Assembly (NCBI GenBank): GCA_015039365.1
Contig: WION01000105.1
Coordinates: 92,505-156,504, forward strand
Origin: Amanita rubescens
Taxonomy: Eukaryota; Basidiomycota; Agaricomycetes; Agaricales; Amanitaceae
DNA length: 64,000 nt
Reading direction: 5' to 3'
The translations under genes and the position numbers were made by a program. A model generated the notes under the pieces. The model had not been told where the DNA came from. It made no database searches and saw nothing but the letters and a program-made list of their open reading frames with translations. Shown here one piece after another: positions 24,039-35,737 of the stretch (the stretch's first letter is position 1; the number at the start of each line of letters is the position of its first letter).

Positions 24039-25382
24039 ATGAGTTCCGAAATACCAACGGAAATTTTACACGACATCTTTCATCTTCTTTGCGATCAACC
24101 TATCGCTCTCCACGATTTAAATAACAAATCTCACTTTCACGAATTCCCGTGGGCCGTTGGACAGGTTTGCAGGCACTGGAGAGGGGCATTTCTGTCCCAC
24201 ACGCTTTTGTGGACCTCTTTTGCCCTAAAGCCTGGCAATTTCAGATCCGCTCACTTTGTTGAAATGAACCGCCGAGCGGCCTTATACCTCGAACGATCTG
24301 GACAGCAGCTTCTCACCATAGACGTGTCCATGCCGTGTTCAGGCACCCAAACATTTTCTAAAAAAATTTGGGGAATGCTATTATCGTGCATGAGGCGATG
24401 GAAAAAGGCCGATTTGAAGCTGGGAGGTGGAGCAAAGCTAGTCTTGGATGGACTCCTCAGGTACAGAGGGTGCATGTCAAGCCTCGAGTCCCTCAGGATG
24501 TCCATACCCGATTTCCTAGCCCAGGCGCGGCACTATAACGCATTCCAAATCGCGCCGCACCTAACTGAACTTGATCTATCCCACCCCGGATACGTGGCAA
24601 CATGGCAGTTCCCATGGGCACAATTGACAAGGCTCAAACTTGAAATACTCCGCGGAGAGTTCGACAAGGGCAGCAATAATCCGTGGGGAGTTCTATTCCA
24701 GTTAGAAAATATCGAAGAATTACACATCATCATCTCAAGCATCGGCGTACCAAGGCGCCGTTCCCCACTTCCCATTACACGCCTTCCTAGCCTTCGGCTT
24801 CTCGAAATTTCCTTAGTCTTTGCCATGATGTTCTCCTGGTTCACTGCGCCTTCATTGGAACATCTTCACATACACGGGTGCGCCGAATTCTGCTACAATT
24901 GGTTGCATGATGAGCAGCCCAACGAAAGAGAAATAACGTCTTTAATTCAACGTTCATCTTGTCACATTCGCCGATTGATACTTGATGATTTTAGAGCGAA
25001 GGAGATGCGCATATTAATGAAAGCACTGGCCAGCGTCGAAGAGCTCGCTATTACTTACCCAATGCGAACCCTCGATGTAATACAGGATATTACAGGACTC
25101 GAGGGTTGCATCTACATGCCCAAAATGCGGGTATTGCAGGTTCGGACGCATATTGTTTACGAGGTAGAGAAAACAGTGACCGGGATTTCTCGCTTTTTGG
25201 AGGTTCGAGGGAAGGAATCGTCCCTTCCGAGCCACAACATTGTGCCGCTCGAGAAGTTTGTGATCTGGTTGACCTTCAAGTTATTCCCCGATGAGGTCTT
25301 GGAAGTGATGCGCAGTTGGCCATCCTTTGTTCAAGTTTATATCAATGGCTCGGTGCTCGAGCGATTGACTCCATCCCTTTGA
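24039..25382 (+). CDS. F-box protein of the Agaricomycete type (447 aa)
   Basis: I chose the ATG at 24039-24041 because SSEIPTEILHDIFHLLCD, the start of the F-box, follows at once. The frame is open upstream to 23931, and that longer N-terminus has no motif. The F-box continues with VGQVCRHWRGAFLSHTLLW, the usual signature. The rest is a leucine-rich-like domain (for example LTELDLSHPGYVATWQFPW and ITRLPSLRLLEISLVF). Intronless. Likely Skp1-binding adaptor of an SCF ubiquitin ligase; target unknown. It belongs to the same broad family as the gene at 20.5 kb but is clearly diverged. Confidence 0.85.
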   Translation: MSSEIPTEILHDIFHLLCDQPIALHDLNNKSHFHEFPWAVGQVCRHWRGAFLSHTLLWTSFALKPGNFRSAHFVEMNRRAALYLERSGQQLLTIDVSMPCSGTQTFSKKIWGMLLSCMRRWKKADLKLGGGAKLVLDGLLRYRGCMSSLESLRMSIPDFLAQARHYNAFQIAPHLTELDLSHPGYVATWQFPWAQLTRLKLEILRGEFDKGSNNPWGVLFQLENIEELHIIISSIGVPRRRSPLPITRLPSLRLLEISLVFAMMFSWFTAPSLEHLHIHGCAEFCYNWLHDEQPNEREITSLIQRSSCHIRRLILDDFRAKEMRILMKALASVEELAITYPMRTLDVIQDITGLEGCIYMPKMRVLQVRTHIVYEVEKTVTGISRFLEVRGKESSLPSHNIVPLEKFVIWLTFKLFPDEVLEVMRSWPSFVQVYINGSVLERLTPSL

Positions 25383-25586
25383 TTGTCGTGCTATCCTGGG
25401 CTTAGTACTGCATGAGTAGCGGATGCGGGAATTTGCTTGAACCTAGGGTACATTTAGTTTAGAATTTTTTGTACAAAAATTAGTCTTACACCTTTGCAAC
25501 AGTGAATGTCCGCTATTCTGGAATTCGGCATGTCTCGGCAAGAGGTTACCACGATAAGGTCACACACCGCCATTGTCGCTCACGCG

Positions 25587-26879
25587 ATGCCAAAATACGA
25601 CCCCGACAAATGGATAGAACAACTCCTCCAATGTCAACACCTCCCAGAACAAGACATGAAAATCCTCTGCGACCGCGTGCGTGCCATTCTGATCGAAGAA
25701 TCCAACATCCAGCCGGTCTCAACGCCGGTAACCATCTGCGGCGACATACACGGGCAGTTCTGGGATCTCTTGGAGCTGTTAAGGAAAGGTGGAATGGTAC
25801 CCCAAACAAGTTACATCTTTATGGCACGTATGTGTTGCGTTCGGGGGTCGATTGTGGTATGCTTATGTACGTTGGCTGCTGCAGGGTGATTTTGTCGACC
25901 GGGGACATTACAGCCTAGAAACTGTTTCTCTCCTCTTAGCTCTCAAGGCACGACATCCAGACAAGGTGACTTTGCTGCGCGGAAATCATGAGAGCAGGCA
26001 GATAACCCAGGTTTACGGGTTCTACGGTGCGTTCGTTTTCTTGAACCGACGGTTTCGGTTCGATCTAAAGCTCGTCTTTCTGCTTGTTGTAGACGAATGC
26101 CAACAAAAGTACGGCAGCGCGGCGGTGTGGAAAGCATGTTGCAATGTATTTGACTATCTCAACTTGGCTGCAGTATGTTATCCATCCGCACACGATCTTC
26201 CGCAGTTACCTCATTCACAAACAGATTATCGATGGAACAACACTATGTGTGCACGGCGGACTCTCTCCAGACATTCGATCGCTGGACCAGATACGCATTC
26301 TGTCGCGGGCGCAGGAGATACCCCACGAAGGTGCATTCTGTGGTACGCGTGTTCCGCTAGCCCTTTTCCGTCCGCGCGCCCTTTATATATGCGGTCATTT
26401 TAGATCTGATGTGGTCAGATCCGGATGACATTGATAATTGGGCTGTCAGTCCGCGAGGCGCCGGATGGCTATTTGGCGATAGCGTCACTCGGGAGGTGCG
26501 CACCCCACCAACTTTGTATTTTAACTTCATTTACAGCTAATCTCATTCATACCACGACAGTTCAATCACGTAAATGCACTAACACTTATCGCCCGCGCCC
26601 ACCAGCTAGTCCAGGAAGGCTACAAGTACATGTTCAACGAACAACTCGTCACGGTCTGGTCTGCTCCAAATTATTGCTATCGGTGTGGGAACGCGGCATC
26701 GATATTAACATTGGAAAGTGATGGCAGGAGGGAGTTTACGGTGTACAACGCAGCGCCGGAGAACGAGCGGGATAAGGGTATGCAGGTTAGACGGATGGTG
26801 AGTGCATTATCCGATTGCAACGGCAAAAATTACTTCTCACCCCAATTTTGAACAGAATACGATGCCTTACTTTGTATGA
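25587..26879 (+). CDS. PP6/Sit4/Ppe1-type serine/threonine protein phosphatase catalytic subunit (309 aa)
   Basis: Seven exons, 25587-25823, 25885-26026, 26093-26172, 26225-26342, 26404-26495, 26561-26797 and 26856-26879, sum to 930 nt, an intact 309-residue frame (family about 305). All metal and catalytic motifs are present: GDIHG (52-56), GDFVDRG (80-86), GNHE, and [40 protein letters not shown] and the C-terminal PYF ending place it with PP6 rather than PP2A or PP4. The final residue is Val where Leu is usual. These phosphatases act with Sit4-associated (SAPS) subunits in G1 progression and TOR signalling. The first intron appears to be GC-AG. Convergent with the BTB gene to its right. 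Confidence 0.92.
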
Positions 26880-27204
26880 TTGCGGTGAGGGTGATTTACG
26901 GCGACTTGCATATACTATGTACCTCCATTAATTAAACCATGCACGCATAAACAACAGCGGGACGTGCGATGGATTTTAGAAAATCAAGCCAAGAATATAC
27001 CGCAGGCAAACGCCGAGATTTGATGTGCTCAGAGAAAAGCATTACGGAAGATTCACCCTCACAGAACGGAAATGAACTGAATGTCATAATTTTTTTCACT
27101 CGAAAGTTCGAATAGATTCATCAAAGGGTACGTTACACTCGTTACATGCGTTCAGCGTAAATCGAAAACCTACAAGAAACACAACATCTACTCTGACACC
27201 CATA
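26880..27204. other. Convergent 3' intergenic region
   Basis: Between the PP6-like and BTB stop codons. AT-rich with no frame of note; likely 3' UTRs. Confidence 0.5.
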
Positions 27205-28677
27205 TCACCTCCTGCCATTCCCACCCCATCCTTTCTTTGCCGATTTAGGCGTTGGACTTTGCTTTCCACTAGGATCTTCGCCCTTTAGCAGATCAGCCAT
27301 GTCATTGTTTTGCGCTGACACAGTAGTATTAATATTTTTAAGCGTACCACGGTCAGCCCCAGACTCAGTAGTCCCAGCGCCAGCCTTTGTGGTTTCCTTG
27401 GAATCTTTATTTGTGCTTGCGTCCTTGTTCGAATCCTTTCCACCGTCCTTGTTGCCGTCTTTTGAGGCGTCGGCACCTGAGCCTAAAGCATTGGAAACCA
27501 TCCTTTCAAGCTTGTTACTAAATGATGACGTTGTGCTTGCACTCGTGGGACCATGTTCGCTTTCGTGCTTGGAAGGCGGCTTTGGAGGAGCTAGTTCCGG
27601 AGCTAGTCAAAACGTAACAAATCAGTCAACGTTATAATTCACCCGATCAACCGAACAATTTACCTGATGACGTGGCATTCGTATTTGATGTGGTTGAAAT
27701 TTGTATTACGGGATTGGGCCTTCCAGTTGGCGCAGCGGTATTTTTCCGGTTGCTGCCCTTTTGTTCCTCCCCGACATCGGGAGCCATGGAGCCGTTGGTC
27801 CCATTCGTTGTCGTTGTCGAGGTGATAGTAGGGAAGACCGGGGCGCCCGGCTCAACAGGTGACTCTTCAGTTACGGGAGCTGGGATACCAAAGAGGCCGC
27901 GGATGAGGGTGATCATCTCATGTTGGGCAAGGGTAGCAGTAATAGGGCTGCGGGCACCCGTCGGCAAGAGGCTTCCGCGAGCGAATTCTCTCGCTCTTGC
28001 AATCATAAGCGTTGTCTCCAGGCCGAGCCTTTGCCCTTCTTCCAGCTCCAAGGGCTGTTCACGATGACACAGCGCTGCATAACGAGGAATGAGAAGATTG
28101 CGATCGACCTCGCAATCGTGATATGCCACGATCCGGTCAATATCGGGAGAGTCAAGTTTCTGCAGTTCACGGACTGCTAGATCTTTTACTTCGTGGAAAG
28201 ACCACCTGTGCGCAAGTCTGAGGATCACTGTCCAATCTTCCACCGATGCATTATAAATTGAATATTTTCTGGATGGTACAAGTGAGATTGATTACTAACA
28301 GTGAAGAGTGAATGAACGACGTACGGGTTGTAAAACACCCATAGAAACCTCGCAAACTCGGCGGGTTTTAGTCCATCACCGAGGATGATCGCCGTCGATT
28401 CAGAGCCACCCTGCTTATGCGCACCAGGCGATGCAGAGCCAGCAAGCTTGTTACGGAAAAAAGTGGACTCTCTCTCAAAGAAGTATCTGTGAACACGGAA
28501 TTGGACGTGTTCGACCTACGGAAGAAATCGGTGAAAGTTGGTTTCGCATTGGTTATCACGATGATCAGGCAGACTTACCATTAGATAGAGGTCTCCACCG
28601 TTTAGGAAATACTCATCGTGTCTGGTGAGACTCGTGAGACCAAAGGAGGAACTAGAATCGCCTTTGCTATGGGTCAT
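27205..28677 (-). CDS. BTB/POZ domain protein with long Ser/Thr/Lys-rich tail (430 aa)
   Basis: Four exons, 28579-28677, 28325-28515, 27664-28268 and 27205-27602, total 1293 nt in frame. The BTB half runs DEYFLNGGDLYLMVEHVQF, then FRVHRYFFERES and FLWVFYNPKYS, followed by the helical extension VEDWTVILRLAHRWSFHEVK. About residues 240-430 are low complexity, with Asn/Thr-rich and then Asp/Lys/Thr-rich repeats (for example KDGNKDGGKDSNKDASTNKD), probably disordered. Its exon junctions match the other three BTB genes exactly. Function within the BTB superfamily unknown; a Cul3 adaptor role is only an inference. Confidence 0.85.
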
Positions 28678-29368
28678 CAAGACGGAATCTAGCTCAGTGA
28701 AGAAGAAAAAAGAGTAGAGGGGGGAGAGTTGAAGATAGTGATGGAAACCAAACTTCGAGAAGGTATATGAACCAGGGCGAATATCACCACGTGTATCTGC
28801 ACGTTGCAAAGATCTTACTCGGCGAAAAAAGCGTTAACGTTATAAAACGGGGGACAACTTGACCCTGGTGATCCGGGTCGCCTGCCCACTGCCTGCAGGC
28901 AAGCGCTTCCACGTAAAACGGCGCCGTTCACCTTGCACAGCAGTAGGCGGATAGATATCCCTGGCCTCGAGGCCAGGTAAACAATGGCGCGGCGGTACTT
29001 ACAGTGCATAGATGATAGTCGACCGTTTCAACTCCGATTGTTCGGTGACAAGCCGTGAGTAATTTAAAATTTTGCGACGTCAAGAATATTTTTGTAAGTA
29101 ATGTATGTAAGTAATGTACATTTCGACTTGCGCGAGCCGTAAGACCTAACGAGAGAACCATGAAAAAATAGTACGACTACCCTCCGCAACAAGAACTCCT
29201 TCCATTGCGCACGTCTTCCCGCCAGTCAGTCTTTCCACGATGAGTACTGTGTTTTCGAGTTCCAACTAAGTATATGGAATTGATTACAAGAATTATATTG
29301 ATGACAGTACCTTGATACCACGCGCCTCGGGTACGAGTGACTAAGTAATGACGCCCCTCACCATCAGT
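28678..29368. other. Intergenic between BTB genes
   Basis: No gene seen. It contains the presumed promoter of the 27.2-28.7 kb BTB gene, and a small direct repeat of GTAAGTAATGTA near 29095-29117. Confidence 0.4.
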
Positions 29369-30331
29369 TCATCTGTGCTTCCATGTTCCTCTGCCTCCAA
29401 CCGGGACCGTGCGACCGTTAGAGTTGAGATTTGGCCGTGGGTTGGGGGCAGAACAGGGAGCTGCCGAACATACACATCAGCGATGTAAACCGTGAAAGAT
29501 GAATGTGTACCATACCAGGCTCCTGATTTGCTACCTCAGGTGGGAAACCAAACGCAATCACCACTTGCGCCCGAACGTCATCTTCTGTTATTCCAACTGG
29601 CAATGGACTAGCCGGAGGCGGTGGCGGAGGTGGAGATAGAGGTGTCCGAACTCTTAGCTCCTCTCGAACTTTAAATATGATTATTACAACGGGCAGTCCG
29701 ATAAGCGTTGCCTCTTCTAGAGTGAGCATTTCCGAGCTGGAACACAGTTCCGCATAAAGTGGGACAAGAAATTCGCATCCAACCGAATATTTCAAATAGA
29801 GCGCGATACGCTCTGCCGTAGGTATATGGTGCTTTTGTAGCTCCCGGATAGCGTGGTTCTTGACTTCGGTGAATCCCCACTCGTGTGATAAGTCCAATAT
29901 GTCAGACCAATCTTCAATTGACGCGTCGTACATTGAATACTTTCTGTATACAACCAGCCAAGTTAAATGGGCCCTACCGCGAAACCAATTGAAGCTTACG
30001 GAGTATAAAACACCCATAGCAGCTTTTCAAATTTAGCTGGATCCACGTCGACTATGATTGGCGACTCGTCGGAGTCGCCACGGTGGCCATTCGTTTGATC
30101 AGGAAGAAACTTTGTGGACCCCCCCTCAAAGATGTTGCTGTGCACCCGAAACTTAACCCCTCTAACCTATCAGAGCGCGTTCAATATGCTTATTGCCATC
30201 TTTAAACAAAGTATAGTACGTACTAAGAGATGGAGGTTGCCGCCGTTGATGTAACTCGAATATTGTGTGTGACGCTTTAGGCGCTGCCTTGGGGTAGAGC
30301 TGGAGACCGACAATGTGCGAGTCAAAGACAT
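29369..30331 (-). CDS. BTB/POZ domain protein, tandem copy 1 (264 aa)
   Basis: Exons 30224-30331, 30000-30166, 29516-29943 and 29369-29460 sum to 795 nt in frame. The BTB core reads YINGGNLHLLVRGVKFRVH, then KFEKLLWVFYTPKYS, then DASIEDWSDILDLSHEWGF. A proline run (LSPPPPPPPASPLP) follows the extension domain. The short last exon encodes a basic Gly/Pro tail that matches the neighbour at 31 kb, which supports the splice choice. The adjacent gene at 30959-31947 is a close paralogue with the same four-exon design, so the pair arose by tandem duplication. Confidence 0.82.
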
Positions 30332-30958
30332 GTTTGTTCAACTGGCTGAGCGGTGCTTAGATATCTGGGAGATGAAGAAGATACAAACGCTTACTGGCAT
30401 AAGCCCATCTAGCTTCATAAGTACAATGGCCGTGCGAGGCCTCGAGAAACTGACTGCGGAACAGTGCTTCCTTGTGTTCTTCGCAGCGTGCACGGTTTTG
30501 CCACGTGTCCACGATGTGCGGAACTCGGTGTATGTATCTCCAGATTTTTTTTGTTCAAGCCAACGACTGTCAGAACAATGCTAGCAACATTCTCGAAAGT
30601 GGTTTTATACGATGCCTGAATTCCGGATTTTGAAATGTTCCACGACTCAAAATGGCAATCACGATGCACGAAGAAGCACGGACGCGTGCATGTCCAATCC
30701 AATAATTGTCACAAGAATAAGGGGTTGCGGTACATTTACATCGTCTCAATCCACAAATCGTATTGAGAGCACCATGAAAAGAATGACTACTCTTGGCAGC
30801 AGGAACAAACCATGATCCCAATCCATTGGTCCTTCCATCGGGCACATTTTCTCGCCATCCGGTGCCCCCAAGAGTACTGTTGAACTTTCAACATATGTAG
30901 GAGCGGTTACAGGGACGGTTCAATGACAGTACCTTGATGTCGTGGGCTTGGGGTCCGT

Positions 30959-31947
30959 TCACGGGCAATCACACTGACTACCGGTTCGTCCGTGATTCCA
31001 TGATGTTCCTCTGCCTCCACCCGGGGCTGGGCGACCATTGGAACTGATGGTAGGTCTTGGGTTGTGGGCAAAACAGGGAACTGTCGATCATAAACGTCAG
31101 CGATCTGAACAGTGAAGGATGAACGTATACAACACCAGGCTGGTTGGCGACCTCGGGTGGGAAACCGAATGCGTTCAAGACTCTTGCCCGGACATCGTCT
31201 TGCGTTATTCCAGTTGGTAATGGGCTTTCTGGCGGCGGAGGCGGGGGCGGAGATTGGGGTGTTCGTACCCTTAACTCTTCTCTTAGTCGGAATATGATTA
31301 TGGCAACAGGTAATCCGATGAGCTCGGCATCTTCCAAGCCAAGCGTCTCGGAGCGGGAGCATAGCTCCACGTAGAGTGGGATGAGATATTCGCAGCTGAC
31401 TTGATATTTCAGGTAAAGCGCGATGCGCTCCGCTATGGGCATGGAGAGCTTCTGCAACTCTCTTATGGCCAACCGCTTAGCCTGGACAAACGCCCATTCG
31501 TGGGCCAGTTCCAAAATATCTGACCAATCTTCGATCGATGCGTCGTACTCTGAATATGTTCTGGAAACGACCGGGTAAGAACAGATTATATCAAAAAACC
31601 AATTAAAGACCACTCGTTATAGAAGACCCATAATAACTTTTCAAACTTGATGGGATCGGCGTCGACGATGATGGGATGCTCGTCCGAGTATCCGCTGCTA
31701 TGTGCGTGGCCGCAAGTTGGAACGGACAAGAATCTTGAAGAATCCCGTTTGAAAAAATAACTGTGAACACGGAATAAGATTCCACCGACCTGTTAGAGCT
31801 CGTTCGTTAATTAAGCCCGGTGAAACAAAATACTGTACGTACGAGGAGATGGAGATCACCACCGTCGATGTAGTATCTTGCATTGCGGGTTGGGCGCTGC
31901 CTCGAGTATGTCGGAGTGGAAATTGTCACTGTACGAGTCAAGGACAT
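30959..31947 (-). CDS. BTB/POZ domain protein, tandem copy 2 (275 aa)
   Basis: Exons 31843-31947, 31614-31789, 31136-31560 and 30959-31080 sum to 828 nt in frame. Motifs: YYIDGGDLHLLVGGILFRVH, then KFEKLLWVFYNE and DASIEDWSDILELAHEWAF. A proline run (QSPPPPPPPESPLPTGI) precedes DDVRARVLNAFGFPPEVANQ, which is nearly shared with copy 1. The conserved proline before the KYS-type junction has become Glu here. No catalytic residues are expected; likely a protein-interaction adaptor. Confidence 0.82.
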
Positions 31948-33032
31948 TTTCAACTAGGAAGAGTTGGGGACTTGGATATCTGAAAGATAAAGATAGAGAC
32001 GTTTATAAACCCATTCTGACTTCGTTCTGCATCTATCTTCAAATGCATAACAGTTAAGTGAGTGACCAAAATAGCGACTAAGGTTTACGACCTCTCCGCG
32101 TGGCGTACGACTCGGCCTCGCCGCGGAGCAGTACTTCTGCTTCTACGCGGCTGCGTGCGTTTACACGTGGCCACGTCCGTTTTCCGCTGAATCTAACAAG
32201 TTCAAAGGTATTCTATGCTGTGACGCATATATCATGAATCCCCAGATATTCGAAGAAATGGTGCCAAAACCATCAAAACAAGAACAAAACTACATATTGT
32301 CTGTGGGTATGTGTCCGAGGACTAGATTATAAGGCAAGTGTTCTCTTCGCAGGACGATTTGCTGAACACACAATGCATTCCTACAAAGGCGAGAACCCAC
32401 ACGTTTTCTTCCGTTATCGTTATTGCTGTTTGGCCGTGAACACTATCCACCGGTCTGGGACCCTGGAGGCTCAAACCCTTTGCCCTGGTTAACTGCTTAC
32501 CTCGCCGTCCACCGTTTACTTCTTGCCTCCCCACTTCTGCTTGCCAGTTCTTATTCTCGAACATGACCCAAATAGCGAAGAAAACTTCCACCAGGTGAGT
32601 CACTATCAGCTGTTTGTTCAGATTCTCGCATTCAATGACCTGCGATCCGCACCACCCACTGGGTTCTGTAGACAACAAAGAAACGCGTCGAGGTATATTA
32701 ACAACAAACGCTCTTGAATCACGGTTGTCTGCCCCTCAAACCGCATTAGGCAAGTATATCGACAAAAGATAGCGAAAAAAAGCAGCTACGGTGAGTCAAC
32801 TGTTTATTCAGATTCTCCCGCTCAATTAACTGCGGCTTATGGGCGGGAGGCTCCATATGCTCTGTGGGCTGGATCGGACTTAATTGAATTTGGACGCGAT
32901 GTGGAAGAAAGTGATATTGACGACGGTACGAATCACATACGGGCATTATTTACGGAGGAAAGCGGAGGGAGACAGATGCAAGGACAACGGAATATGATCC
33001 GAGCGTGATGCGTGACGCGTCACAGGCCAACC
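31948..33032. other. Gene-free interval
   Basis: No gene recognised. It includes two similar stretches of about 60 bases, near 32580-32645 and 32775-32835. The 118-codon minus-strand frame at 32322-32678 covers one of them and has no coding signature. Confidence 0.4.
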
Positions 33033-34342
33033 ATGACGCCCAAAGTCAAGTTACGGCTATCTTTTGGCAATGTAACCAGGCTTGTACTGTCGATCCCACT
33101 TGATAAATGCGACACATTTGCCATTAACCCTCTCAAATGGCTGCGATTTCTAGGGTTTGCTATCTATGGACGACAAGGGTACCTCTCTACATCGGAAGCT
33201 GGTCCAGAGATCGACGATTATACAGCAGATATAAAGGCCCGTGTATACTATTTCATATCAGATGGTAGGGCGGATTGACGTGCGGTAAAACCTCGCTCAT
33301 GTTGCTAACCTTTTCAGGTGATCCTCACCTTGTCGATGTCGATGCGGTGGGCGACAGAACATCGGATGCTTCAGATCTGTCTACCCGCCGAAGTGAATTC
33401 AGGGCCAACGTGATTGAACGAGATGGGACCTGCGTGTTAACAGGAAATCCAGCGAGGCAATGCATTGCGTGCCATATCATCCCCCATGCGAAGGGAAGCA
33501 ATGTGCGTCCTTACGAATCTTCTATAGCAACTTTCTCACTTAATCAAGTACATGTCGAACCTCGTCCGTCACCGAGGTGAAGCATATGGTTCCGTCGATG
33601 ACATTGATGACATTGATGACACTCGGAATGGACTTCTGCTACTCAGCTTGCTCCATCTCTCGTTTGGAGCTGGTGAATTAGCGTTCCTGAAGGTCTGCTG
33701 TTATTTCCATCCAGGGCTATCTGAAACTTAAGTATCTCATAGACTCCCAACTTTGCTTTGACTGTTGATGATATTCCTTACGGCCCGCGAAGGGGAGCCA
33801 ATGAAGCGAGCCCGGACAGTCGCCTTACGTTGCACTATTTCGTCGACCCACTTCAGCTTGGCGACGTGATCACCAATAACGCTCCCCGCAACGCTGATGC
33901 GCGGCAGCCTCAAGGCACCAGCGAATGGCCACCTGCTATCATTCTCGATCTCTTCTATGCCGTAGCTGCTATGAACGCATGGAGTCCAAAACCCTTTATC
34001 AAATATGTCCGAGAACGATCAAAGGATGTTTATTACAATGGCGATGATAATGACAATGTGTTGGATAATAGTGGACCAAGTCATGTCGATGCACAGATGG
34101 GCGATCAAATAACAGGACAATCTGGTTCTAAACGTTATGCTCTACGCAGCAGAAACAAGACGTCAAACATTCGCCCGGACGCAAGACGGTTCGCTGATTT
34201 GATGGATGGCGTGTGCGCACTGTGGATGCAGTCTTCGAGGGTGGACAAGCCAAAGCCGGAAGATGATCATGCTTCGAATCTTACTCGCAACGAAAGCGTT
34301 AAGATGTGGTTACAATCAATAGAGGATCCCACAACAAATTAG
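33033..34342 (+). CDS. HNH-nuclease-domain protein of the basidiomycete type (386 aa)
   Basis: Exons 33033-33264, 33318-33502, 33549-33692 and 33743-34342 sum to 1161 nt in frame. An HNH-like core at about residues 105-140 reads ERDGTCVLTGNPARQCIACH, then IIPHAKGSNYM. It has the paired Cys and the His of the HNH_2 type widespread in mushroom genomes. The region after it (LLLLSLLHLSFGAGELAFLK, then the TPNFALTVDDIPYG segment) matches the usual C-terminal layout of these proteins. The tail is acidic and low in complexity. The family is uncharacterised; whether it cuts DNA is unknown. A short Asp-Asp-Ile repeat lies near residues 155-163. Confidence 0.75.
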
Positions 34343-34561
34343 ATCATTTTTACCACTTTTCCGTAATGTGCATTGATAATCAGAGGACTCGTGAACCAGG
34401 AGAAAACGAGAACCTGGAGTAGAAAAGAAGGGCACGAATGTAAATGTTCATTTGACATTGATATTGTACATGAGCACTGTACGGTCGGCGGAGAGATAAG
34501 ACATGGGATGAGGCTAGGTATGAGTGAGCACGAGCTCTGTTTACCGACCATCGAGTAGCGT

Positions 34562-35497
34562 TCACTCTGTTTGGCTTAATAACGACGCTGTCCTAACGGC
34601 ATCCTTGCAAGCGGTTTCATACGACGTTCTAAATTCTAGGAATGTTTCGTGGCCCAAAATAGCAAACACAACGTGGTCGAATGACTGGTTGAACCGTGCA
34701 CCAGGAGAAAGGTGTTCCGCCCAGGTTCGCGCGACCATATCGACCTTGTTCTTGAAGACCCCCGTCCCAAAACTTCCCAACACGACGTTCTTCACGCCTT
34801 CCTTCTCAAATAGGTACAATATCCGGGCCATCCTCTCCTTCATAGCGGCAGAAATCTTCGCTTCTATCTCCTCTGGCTCAAATTTCTCGCGTAACTTCCC
34901 GCGCATGAGACCAGCATTCACTGCGGGGCTCGTCACAACATCAACTTGTAAAGGCTCCACCCAATTTGCCTTGTCATCACGGAAAACGGTGATGCCCGGA
35001 GAATAAATCATTGAATGGGAATAAAAGCCGTCCTGAGGAGACGCCCTGTGTAGTTTGTAAAACTGCTGCGCCGTCGGCGACATCAAAATCGAATATAGGT
35101 TAGAAGAGCGCGCTATGGACTCTTCTTGGGCTTGCGAACCCGATAGGAAACCTCCACCTGGGTTCTTTGCCGACGCAAAGTTCAGGATGCCTATCTTCGC
35201 GTCGGGCACTCGATCCGACAGGTGACGCGCGCCTGCTAATGTGGATATCTCGAGGAGAGATACTTCGGTTCGAGGAGATGGTGTAGCTGGAGAGGCTTCT
35301 CTCCACGATGAAAGATTAGAGTCAGCGCCGTAAAATCGGGTGCTGCTCTCTGATTCCTTCGTCTTTTGGGAGAGATCATAGGTGATGCCTTTCGAAGTGT
35401 ACGAGCCATTCTCAATGGCTTTGATTGTCTCCTCTGCTATTCCTTTGCGTCCTTGACGCGAGTCACTTGTCCTTGTCCTCGTGTTATCGGATGACAT
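34562..35497 (-). CDS. Microbial-type PARG (poly(ADP-ribose) glycohydrolase-like) protein (311 aa)
   Basis: Intronless frame with the PARG signature: NFASAKNPGGGFLSGSQAQE at about residues 106-125. The phosphate-binding GGG is at 115-117 and the catalytic Gln-Glu-Glu at 124-126. Upstream is the N-terminal segment RQGRKGIAEETIKAIENGSY, and downstream YSPGITVFRDD and a VVLGSFGTGVFKN motif of the macrodomain-like core. The family removes ADP-ribose from proteins or nucleic acids. Bacterial and fungal members (TIGR02452/DUF2263) act in DNA-damage or self/non-self contexts, but the fungal role is open. No targeting signal. All expected active-site residues are present, so it is probably active. 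Confidence 0.88.
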   Translation of the reverse strand: MSSDNTRTRTSDSRQGRKGIAEETIKAIENGSYTSKGITYDLSQKTKESESSTRFYGADSNLSSWREASPATPSPRTEVSLLEISTLAGARHLSDRVPDAKIGILNFASAKNPGGGFLSGSQAQEESIARSSNLYSILMSPTAQQFYKLHRASPQDGFYSHSMIYSPGITVFRDDKANWVEPLQVDVVTSPAVNAGLMRGKLREKFEPEEIEAKISAAMKERMARILYLFEKEGVKNVVLGSFGTGVFKNKVDMVARTWAEHLSPGARFNQSFDHVVFAILGHETFLEFRTSYETACKDAVRTASLLSQTE

Positions 35498-35639
35498 TTG
35501 TCAGGTGTGTGACTCGTCACCGTGACATGCTATGCATCTGACATCATAACTGAACGTTTGAACAAGAATCCTTTCGCTGTCAACGGGTTGATCAACGGCG
35601 ACCCGTACTCGGGTTACCATACCCGTGCAGGTCTCTACC

Positions 35640-35653
35640 AAGGATATAAGACC
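35640..35653 (+). promoter_or_regulatory. TATA-like element upstream of SSP-D
   Basis: AGGATATAAGACC, about 90 bases before the ATG. The same GGATATAAagACC block precedes SSP-E, SSP-G and SSP-H, followed by the conserved CTTCAATGCTGACAC-type transcript start region. Confidence 0.6.
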
Positions 35654-35737
35654 TTCAATGCTGACACTCCGATATTCTTCAGTTTCATTCTGAGTGCCTC
35701 ACCCCTCCTGCTCATATCCTCAATTTCTCTTCGAACA

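Noticed and set aside
34339..34565. Short overlapping frames between the HNH and PARG stop codons
   Set aside because: They cover the convergent 3' region on both strands and encode nothing recognisable.
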